Source: UBA11524 sp964547515
GTDB lineage: Bacteria > Bacillota > Clostridia > Christensenellales > Aristaeellaceae
Length of the DNA: 19,940 nucleotides
Assembly (NCBI GenBank): GCA_964547515.1
Contig: CAZJOA010000035.1
Coordinates: 1-19,940, forward strand
Direction of reading: 5' to 3'
The translations under genes were made by a program, and so were the position numbers. A model generated the notes under the pieces. It was given only the letters and a program-made list of their open reading frames with translations, was not told the origin of the DNA and did not search any database. Below, one piece after another: positions 14,649 to 19,940 of this stretch (position 1 is the first letter of the stretch; every line of letters starts with the position of its first letter).

Positions 14649-15953
14649 TCAGCAGGGCTGACCGGAAATGGCGCGCCAGAAGCCTTCGCCGCTGCTTTCG
14701 GTGATGTGCAGGGGGGCGGGCAGCGCCTTGCGGACTTCGTCGACGGACATGTCGTCCAGGAAAAGGTCGCCCTCGGCGCGGATCATGCTGCGCACGATGA
14801 GGATCTCATCCGCAACGACATCGCGGCACTGCTCCACCAGGTCGCCGCCGGTGATGAGCCCGGAGACGGTGACGGATTCGCCGAAGAAGCGGTTGATGAT
14901 GGGGCGCACCTCCACGGTGGTTCCCCTGGGGGCGTACTGATCGGCCAGGCGCTGCAGGAAGGGCGCGATGGACGTGCCGGTGGCGATGCAGAGGCGGCGC
15001 GGGGGCGTTTCGGCCACGGGGCAGTCCTCTGCGGCGTATTGCAGGTCGGTCTCGAACATGCGCAGCATGCCCACACCGTTCTCGATCTGGGGATAGTCCT
15101 CGTATTCCTCGTCCTCGGGGATGGGCAGGCCGGACAGGCAGTAGAATTCGTCCGCCGGGAAGACGAAGCGCGTTCCCATCTCGCGGAGGAAGCGTTCCTG
15201 GAAGGGCTTGACGGATTCGATCAGGTCGGTGGCCATCTGCCTGTCGTAGGGCTTGATGCAGGGCAGTCCGTCGCGGAATCTGGTCAGCCCGATGGGCACC
15301 AGCGCGATGGACTGTGCGGCCGGGGCGAGCTCGGCCAATTCGCGGATGGACTTCATCAGGATGTCGCCGTCGTTCCACCCCGGACACAGCACGATCTGGC
15401 AGTGAAAGCGGATGCCATGCGCCTTGAGGGTGCGCAGGTTGTCCATGATCTGTGCCGCGCGGGGATTGCGCAGCAGCTTCACGCGCATGTCCGGGTCGGT
15501 GCACTGCACGGAGATGAACAGGGGCGACACCTTCCGGCGGATGATGCGATCCAGCTCCGCGTCATCGATGTTGGTCATGGTGATGTAGTTGCCCATCATG
15601 AGCGAGAGCCGCCAGTCGTCGTCCTTGACGTAGAGGGTCTTGCGCATGCCGGGGGGCATCTGGTCGATGAAGCAGAAGACGCAGTGGTTCTTGCACGGGC
15701 GGGGGGAGGACACGATGGACTGATCCAGCGTGATGCCCAGCGGTTCCCAGTCCTGCTTGCGGACGCGGATGATGTCCTCCTGTCCGTCCCTGCGGCGGAC
15801 GCACATGTCGAAGCGCCGATGCGCCGTCAGCGCCTGATAATCGATCTGGTCGATGATGGGTTCTCCGGCGATGGAGACCAGCTGGTCGCCTTCGCGCAAT
15901 CCGAGCCTTTCGGCGATGGAACCGGGCTGGACATGGGTGATTGCAGTGGGCAT
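14649..15953 (-). CDS. PDZ/radical SAM protein with DUF512 domain
   Basis: This 434-residue protein belongs to the DUF512 family. An N-terminal PDZ-like domain (about 1-65; GSIAERLGLREGDQLVSIAG) is followed by a radical SAM-like core with cysteines C87, C91 and C94 in CKNHCVFC, fitting the CxxxCxxC 4Fe-4S motif, then the DUF512 domain in the C-terminal part (GTSIAPFL and GLITGGDL segments). The family's reaction is unknown to me. A start at 15953 is chosen because AAGGAGGT lies just upstream; an open extension to 16016 has no ribosome site. It is the first gene of the operon with der and plsY, a neighbourhood seen in many Clostridia, suggesting a role linked to ribosome assembly or tRNA modification (inference only). 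Confidence 0.93.
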   Translation of the reverse strand: MPTAITHVQPGSIAERLGLREGDQLVSIAGEPIIDQIDYQALTAHRRFDMCVRRRDGQEDIIRVRKQDWEPLGITLDQSIVSSPRPCKNHCVFCFIDQMPPGMRKTLYVKDDDWRLSLMMGNYITMTNIDDAELDRIIRRKVSPLFISVQCTDPDMRVKLLRNPRAAQIMDNLRTLKAHGIRFHCQIVLCPGWNDGDILMKSIRELAELAPAAQSIALVPIGLTRFRDGLPCIKPYDRQMATDLIESVKPFQERFLREMGTRFVFPADEFYCLSGLPIPEDEEYEDYPQIENGVGMLRMFETDLQYAAEDCPVAETPPRRLCIATGTSIAPFLQRLADQYAPRGTTVEVRPIINRFFGESVTVSGLITGGDLVEQCRDVVADEILIVRSMIRAEGDLFLDDMSVDEVRKALPAPLHITESSGEGFWRAISGQPC

Positions 15954-16045
15954 CGGCTGACCTCCTTGCTGGGGCTTGATGGGTGGACACGGCGGAACTG
16001 CTTCCATCACAAACACGCGATGCGCATATGCCGCGTATCGTACCT

Positions 16046-16074
16046 ATTATGAAGGAGAAACGCCCAAAAGTCAA
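16046..16074 (-). promoter_or_regulatory. Promoter of the DUF512-der-plsY-GNAT operon
   Basis: On the minus strand TTGACT (16074-16069) and CATAAT (16051-16046) are spaced by 17 nt. The start would be near 16039, about 86 bases before the DUF512 ATG. Confidence 0.8.
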
Positions 16075-16170
16075 GGGAAAGTCTGCGGACTGCCGCGGCT
16101 GACAATATCCGCCATCGTGCATGGAACGCGCAGCCCCGCGCACACTATCCCGCAAGGGGGGAAAAGCAAC

Positions 16171-17418
16171 ATGGCCACATACCGCATCCGGCATTGCGAG
16201 CAGCTGTCGGGGGAGGTGCGCATCCATGCGGCCAAGAACGCCGTTCTGCCGCTGATGTGCGCCAGTCTGCTCACCCGTGAGCCGCTGACGCTCCAGTCCG
16301 TCCCGGATCTGACGGATGTCCGCACGCTGCTGAATATCCTTTCCGATTGCGGCGTGGACATACATCGCGACGGACAGAGCGTCACCCTCCGTGCGGAAAT
16401 GCCCCATTCGCCGTCCGCGCCCGATCTGCTGAGCCGTATGCGAGCCTCGGTGCTGGTGATGGGACCTCTCCTTGCGCGGACGGGGTATGCGCGGGTGGCG
16501 CTACCGGGCGGCTGTGCCATCGGGCAGCGCCCCATCGACCTGCACCTCAAGGGCATGGAAGCCCTCGGGGCCCAGGTGCAGCTGACACCGGGCTCGGTGA
16601 CGCTGGAGGGGCGGCTTCGCGGCGGGAATATCTATCTGGACTTCCCGTCCGTCGGGGCGACGGAGAACATCCTGCTGGCGTCGGTGCTGGCGAAGGGACG
16701 GACGCGCATCGAGAACGCGGCGAAAGAGCCGGAGATCGTCGACCTGTGCGAATGCCTGCTGCGGATGGGCGCGCGCATCACGGGCGCGGGCACGGGGGCG
16801 ATCACCGTGGAGGGCTGCGAATGCCTCCATGGGTGCATGCATCAGCCGATCCCGGATCGCATCGAGGCCGGGACGCTCCTGTGTGCATCGGCGATGACGG
16901 AGGGCAGCGTGCTGCTGCGCGGGGTGAGGGCGGAGCACATGCGGGCGGTGCTGTTCAAACTGGGGGAAACGGGTGTCCGCCTGCGGGAAAGCCCTGCGGG
17001 ACTGCGCCTGACCGGGAAGGGGAGTCAGCCGATCCAGGTGCGGACGCTGGCGTATCCGGGCTTCCCCACGGACATGCAGGCGCCGATGATGGCCCTGGCG
17101 CTGCGGCTGCGGGGGACATCGGTGTTCCTGGAGACGGTGTTCGAGAACCGCTTCATGCACGCGCGGGAGATGGTGCGTCTGGGGGCGAATATCCGCATCG
17201 AGGATCGCATCGCGCTGGTGAGCGGGGGACGCATGCTGGCGGGGACGACCGTGACCAGCACCGATCTGCGGGGCGGCGCGGCGATGATGCTGGCCGGACT
17301 GTCCGCCGAGGGAGAAACGCTCCTGCGTGACCCGGCGGGACATATCGCCCGGGGGTATGAGGATCTGCCCGGCATGCTGTGCGGATTGGGGGCGCACATC
17401 ACGGTGGAGGCGGACTGA
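16171..17418 (+). CDS. murA: MurA, UDP-N-acetylglucosamine 1-carboxyvinyltransferase
   Basis: This 415-residue enzyme transfers enolpyruvate from PEP to UDP-N-acetylglucosamine, the first committed step of peptidoglycan synthesis, in the cytoplasm. Conserved residues match E. coli MurA by position: Lys22-Asn23 in AAKNAVLP, catalytic Cys115 in LPGGCAIGQRP (the fosfomycin target), Asp301 in FPTDMQAP, DLRGGA (365-370), and Arg394 in HIARGYE. Because Cys115 is retained rather than Asp, fosfomycin sensitivity is expected. The ATG at 16171 follows AAGGGGGG. An open frame upstream to 15976 lacks a ribosome site. The gene diverges from the DUF512 operon. No clear plus-strand promoter was found in the intergenic region. 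Bacillota often carry two murA genes and this could be either. Confidence 0.96.
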   Translation: MATYRIRHCEQLSGEVRIHAAKNAVLPLMCASLLTREPLTLQSVPDLTDVRTLLNILSDCGVDIHRDGQSVTLRAEMPHSPSAPDLLSRMRASVLVMGPLLARTGYARVALPGGCAIGQRPIDLHLKGMEALGAQVQLTPGSVTLEGRLRGGNIYLDFPSVGATENILLASVLAKGRTRIENAAKEPEIVDLCECLLRMGARITGAGTGAITVEGCECLHGCMHQPIPDRIEAGTLLCASAMTEGSVLLRGVRAEHMRAVLFKLGETGVRLRESPAGLRLTGKGSQPIQVRTLAYPGFPTDMQAPMMALALRLRGTSVFLETVFENRFMHAREMVRLGANIRIEDRIALVSGGRMLAGTTVTSTDLRGGAAMMLAGLSAEGETLLRDPAGHIARGYEDLPGMLCGLGAHITVEAD

Positions 17419-17424
17419 ACCGGC

Positions 17425-17453
17425 TTGTCAGTCCGCCGCGAATGTGGTATGAT
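17425..17453 (+). promoter_or_regulatory. Promoter of the dihydrouridine synthase gene
   Basis: TTGTCA at 17425-17430 and TATGAT at 17448-17453 are spaced by 17 nt, beginning 7 bases after the murA stop. The start would be near 17460, giving a 25-nt leader. Confidence 0.7.
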
Positions 17454-17484
17454 GATGGCAATCTTCCCGAGCAGGAGGCCGCCC

Positions 17485-18444
17485 ATGGACATTCGCTTCG
17501 CCCCGATGGAGGGCATGACCGACACGATCTACCGCCGCACCCATGCCGCGCATTTCAGCGGCGTGCGCAAGTATTACATCCCCTTCGTCAGCCCCACCAT
17601 GCACCATGTCTTCACGCCGAAGGAGCTGCGCGCCATCCTGCCGGAGCACAATCGGGGCATCCCGACCGTGCCGCAGGTGCTGGCCAAGGACGCGGAGCAT
17701 TTCCTCTGGGCGGCGAAGGCGCTGGCGGACATGGGGTACGGCGAGGTGAACCTGAACATCGGCTGTCCGTCGGGTACGGTGACGGCGAAGGGCAAGGGCG
17801 CGGGGATGCTGCGCGACCTGTACGCGCTGGACGCGCTGCTGGGCAAGGTCTGTGCGGGTTCGCCGATCCCGGTGTCGGTCAAGACGCGCATCGGCTTTGA
17901 TTCGGCGGACGAATGGCCTGCGATCCTCGATGTATTGGCGGATCACCCCATCCAGGAGATCATCATCCACCCGCGCACCCGGCAGGACTTCTACAAGGCC
18001 GGGACGCTCCATCCGGAGACCTTCGCCATGGCGGCGGAGCGTCATCTGCCGCTGGTGTGGAACGGCGATCTCTTCTCGGCGGCGGACTGCGCATCGATCC
18101 GGACGGCGTATCCGCAGCTGCCCGTCATGCTGGGACGCGGCCTGATCTGCGATCCCGCCCTGGCACGGGAGGCATCCGGCGGCGAACCCCTCTCCAGGCA
18201 GGAGCTGCGGCGCTTCCATGACGCGCTGTGGGACGCTTATCGGCAGGATCGTCCTCTGGCGCAGGCGCATAGCCGCATGCGGGAGCTGATGATCTACATG
18301 TCGTGCTGCTTTGCGGGGGCGGAAAAGGCCGCGAAGGCCGTGCGGAAGTCCAGTCCGGCGAATTACGAATCGGCAGTGGCGCAGCTCTTCACCCATCCGC
18401 TGGCAGAACCGCCACGATTTTCCCAGCAGGGGATCGGCCTGTGA
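17485..18444 (+). CDS. dus: tRNA-dihydrouridine synthase
   Basis: This 319-residue FMN enzyme reduces uridine to dihydrouridine in tRNA D-loops. It begins with the family start FAPMEGMTDTIYRR, followed by VPQVLAKDAEHF. The catalytic cysteine is Cys94 in NLNIGCPSGTVTAKGKGAGML, with Lys102 and Lys104 nearby. Later motifs are VSVKTRIGF, the histidine in IIIHPRTR, and WNGDLFS and MLGRGL, which help hold FMN. The C-terminal helical domain recognises tRNA. The ATG at 17485 follows GCAGGAGG. Which of DusA, DusB or DusC it is orthologous to cannot be decided by eye. Confidence 0.93.
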   Translation: MDIRFAPMEGMTDTIYRRTHAAHFSGVRKYYIPFVSPTMHHVFTPKELRAILPEHNRGIPTVPQVLAKDAEHFLWAAKALADMGYGEVNLNIGCPSGTVTAKGKGAGMLRDLYALDALLGKVCAGSPIPVSVKTRIGFDSADEWPAILDVLADHPIQEIIIHPRTRQDFYKAGTLHPETFAMAAERHLPLVWNGDLFSAADCASIRTAYPQLPVMLGRGLICDPALAREASGGEPLSRQELRRFHDALWDAYRQDRPLAQAHSRMRELMIYMSCCFAGAEKAAKAVRKSSPANYESAVAQLFTHPLAEPPRFSQQGIGL

Positions 18445-18472
18445 CAAAAATTATTTTTTTCGAAAAAAGGGG

Positions 18473-18501
18473 TTGACATTCTGCGAAAACGGTGGTATTC
18501 T
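18473..18501 (+). promoter_or_regulatory. Promoter of the tRNA-Arg pair
   Basis: TTGACA at 18473-18478 and TATTCT at 18496-18501 are spaced by 17 nt. An AT-rich tract at 18446-18468, with TTTTTTCGAAAAAA inside it, lies just upstream and may be an UP element. The block closely resembles the feoA promoter. Confidence 0.88.
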
Positions 18502-18522
18502 ATTGGAGCTGTCAGGGGAAGT

Positions 18523-18536
18523 CATTCATGTGAATG
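18523..18536 (+). other. Small inverted repeat in the tRNA-Arg leader
   Basis: CATTCA-TG-TGAATG lies about 15 bases after the predicted transcript start and 20 bases before the first tRNA. The 2-nt centre is too small for a full hairpin, but a shortened one is possible. It may be a processing or protein-binding site; no function is assigned. Confidence 0.3.
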
Positions 18537-18556
18537 CCTCTTGGCGGACGGCATGT

Positions 18557-18630
18557 GGTCTCGTAGCTCAGCTGGATAGAGTGTTTGACTACGAATCAAA
18601 AGGTCGCAGGTTCGAATCCTGCCGGGATCA
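18557..18630 (+). tRNA. tRNA-Arg (anticodon ACG), copy 1
   Basis: The acceptor arm GGTCTCG pairs with CGGGATC (with G-U pairs), discriminator A at 18630. The anticodon stem TTTGA/TCAAA encloses CTACGAA, giving anticodon ACG, which after A-to-I editing reads CGU, CGC and CGA. The T arm is GCAGG-TTCGAAT-CCTGC. CCA is not encoded. The two tRNA genes here share a single promoter and terminator. Confidence 0.97.
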
Positions 18631-18679
18631 CTTCTCACCTGGTTCTGCCAGATCAGCCGTCCCTTTCCCTGACGCATAT

Positions 18680-18753
18680 GGTCTCGTAGCTCAGCTGGAT
18701 AGAGTGTTTGACTACGAATCAAAAGGTCGCAGGTTCGAATCCTGCCGGGATCA
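18680..18753 (+). tRNA. tRNA-Arg (anticodon ACG), copy 2
   Basis: This is base-for-base identical to copy 1 over all 74 nt and follows it after a 49-nt spacer that is not itself repeated. No CCA is encoded. The terminator begins 5 bases after its 3' end. Confidence 0.97.
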
Positions 18754-18757
18754 CACG

Positions 18758-18790
18758 AAGGCTTGCCGCAAATGCGGCAGGTCTTTTTTT
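18758..18790 (+). terminator. Terminator of the tRNA-Arg pair
   Basis: AAGGCTTGCCGC at 18758-18769 pairs over 12 positions (two G-U) with GCGGCAGGTCTT around an AAAT loop and runs into a stretch of T to 18790. This is a strong intrinsic terminator. Confidence 0.93.
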
Positions 18791-18818
18791 CACGCCGTGT
18801 TTTTGTCGCAGAATGCGG

Positions 18819-18847
18819 TTTACGCCCGCGGCCGAACATGCTACAAT
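18819..18847 (+). promoter_or_regulatory. Candidate promoter of the Gfo/Idh/MocA gene
   Basis: TTTACG at 18819-18824 and TACAAT at 18842-18847 are spaced by 17 nt. The -10 box is good and the -35 box matches 4 of 6 positions. The start would be near 18854. Confidence 0.65.
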
Positions 18848-18889
18848 ACCCTTGACCGATGAATTCTGTCGCAGGAAGGGGAGGGGACT

Positions 18890-19924
18890 ATGTTCGACAC
18901 GATGCATGTGGGCATTTTAGGTGCGGGCAGCATCGCGCGCTCCATGTGCGCGACCATCCGAGGCATGCGGGCTGCAGGCCGTCCGGTGGCGCTGTACGCC
19001 GTGGCGTCCCGCAGCGAGGAGAAGGCGCAGGCCTTCGCCGCCGAGGAGGGCGTCACCCGTGCCTATGGCTCGTATGAGGCCATGCTGATGGACCCGCGCG
19101 TCGACCTGGTGTATATCGCCACGCCCCATTCCGCCCATGCGGAACAGATGAAGCTCTGCATCCGCCATAAGAAGCCCGTCCTTTGCGAGAAAGCCTTTAC
19201 ACCGAACCTCCATCAGGCGGAGGAGGTGCTCTCCCTCGCCGAACGGGAGGGCGTGTATGTCGCCGAGGCCCTCTGGCATCGGTATATGCCCTCGCGGCGC
19301 ATCATCAATGAGCTGCTGACCCAGGGGGTCATCGGCGAACCGTGTATGCTCAATGCCAATCTCTGCTACGCCATCGAATACAAGGAACGCATCGTCCGCC
19401 CGGAGCTGGCCGGCGGTGCGCTGCTCGACCTGGGCGTGTATGTGCTCAGCTTCGCCTCCATGCTCTTCGGGGACGACATCGTTCGCATCAACAGCACCGT
19501 GGAGCTGATGGACACAGGCGTGGATCGCACGGAGAGCATCACCATCAAGTATCGCGACGGCAAAATGGCGCAGCTCATGGCCTCCACGGCCTTCAATTCG
19601 GACAGGAGGTGCGTCGTTTACGGTACGCAGGGCTACATGACGGTGGACAGCATCCACAACCCGACCTGGGTGGAGATCTACGAGAAGGATCACCGCAACC
19701 GTCCCACGCGCCATATCGACATGCCACCGCAGATCACGGGCTACGAATACGAGGTGGAGGCCTGCCTGCGCGATCTGCGCTCCGGCGCGCTTGAGCCCGT
19801 CGAGATGCCCCACGCCCAGACGCGCATGCTCCTGCATCAGATGGATGCCCTGCGCGCCATCTGGCACATCAAATTCCCGTTTGAAGAACGTTCGCCCTTC
19901 ACCGATATGACCCTGCCCAAATGA
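18890..19924 (+). CDS. Gfo/Idh/MocA-family NAD(P)-dependent oxidoreductase
   Basis: This 344-residue protein is a sugar- or cyclitol-type dehydrogenase. The N-terminal Rossmann fold shows GILGAGSIARSM (residues 8-19), then VDLVYIATPHSAHAEQ. The catalytic lysine is Lys101 in CEKAFTPN, where the common EKP is EKA; this variant is frequent in the branch related to dimeric dihydrodiol dehydrogenase. The C-terminal substrate domain carries AGGALLDLGVYVLSFA, with the Asp and Tyr expected near the active site, and a beta-sheet part to the end. AAGGGGAGGGG precedes the ATG. The gene stands alone with its own promoter. The substrate is not predictable; the window ends 16 bases after the stop, so partners may lie downstream. 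Confidence 0.92.
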   Translation: MFDTMHVGILGAGSIARSMCATIRGMRAAGRPVALYAVASRSEEKAQAFAAEEGVTRAYGSYEAMLMDPRVDLVYIATPHSAHAEQMKLCIRHKKPVLCEKAFTPNLHQAEEVLSLAEREGVYVAEALWHRYMPSRRIINELLTQGVIGEPCMLNANLCYAIEYKERIVRPELAGGALLDLGVYVLSFASMLFGDDIVRINSTVELMDTGVDRTESITIKYRDGKMAQLMASTAFNSDRRCVVYGTQGYMTVDSIHNPTWVEIYEKDHRNRPTRHIDMPPQITGYEYEVEACLRDLRSGALEPVEMPHAQTRMLLHQMDALRAIWHIKFPFEERSPFTDMTLPK

Positions 19925-19940
19925 CCGATCCGCCCGGGGG

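Noticed and set aside
16042..16050. Plus-strand murA promoter with TATTAT at 16045-16050
   Set aside because: No -35-like hexamer lies 16-18 nt upstream, and the same bases form the -10 of the better minus-strand promoter.
18557..18753. tRNA repeat as an integration (att) site of a mobile element
   Set aside because: The repeats are complete functional tRNA genes only 49 bases apart, and no integrase or foreign gene is next to them.

Overview
The window is about 20 kb of ordinary bacterial chromosome. It is GC-rich by eye and densely coded, with strong AGGAGG-type ribosome sites, sigma-A-like promoters (TTGACA/TATAAT class, 17-18 nt spacers) and short GC hairpins ending in T-runs. The gene set points to a GC-rich member of the Bacillota, most likely class Clostridia. 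Evidence for this is a FeoB-associated Cys-rich peptide, a PDZ/radical-SAM DUF512 protein next to der and plsY, tRNA genes without encoded CCA, and no outer-membrane genes. The assignment below class is not supported. No phage, IS element, CRISPR array or plasmid gene was seen.

Layout. (1) 81-6368, + strand: a PhnD/PhnC/PhnE/PhnE-type ABC importer, a metallophosphoesterase of the 5'-nucleotidase family without a signal peptide, and a LacI-family regulator. The binding-protein gene has its own promoter and terminator, and phnC starts from a second promoter. No C-P lyase gene is present, so the pathway looks like uptake of an organophosphate or nucleotide-like solute followed by cytoplasmic dephosphorylation. 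(2) 6499-9177, + strand: ferrous iron uptake with feoA, feoB and a 59-residue Cys-rich membrane peptide. The same 16-bp palindrome GTTAG-N6-CTAAC lies before feoA, just downstream of its promoter, and again before feoB. (3) 9184-11800, - strand: a three-gene NMT1/SsuA-type ABC importer (ATPase, permease, binding protein) of unknown substrate. (4) 11907-12070, + strand: tRNA-Leu(CAA) with promoter and terminator. (5) 12087-16074, - strand: DUF512 radical SAM protein, der, plsY and a GNAT acetyltransferase, apparently one operon behind a good promoter. (6) 16171-18444, + strand: murA and a tRNA-dihydrouridine synthase. (7) 18473-18790, + strand: two identical tRNA-Arg(ACG) genes with one promoter and one terminator. 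(8) 18819-19924, + strand: a Gfo/Idh/MocA oxidoreductase.

Most genes are familiar. The parts most worth a second look are the paired palindromes in the feo locus, the phn-type importer coupled to a cytoplasmic nucleotidase and LacI regulator, and a near-identical upstream promoter block shared by feoA and the tRNA-Arg pair. I did not see convincing evidence of a wholly new system. Many long antisense open frames exist but are explained by high-GC codon bias.
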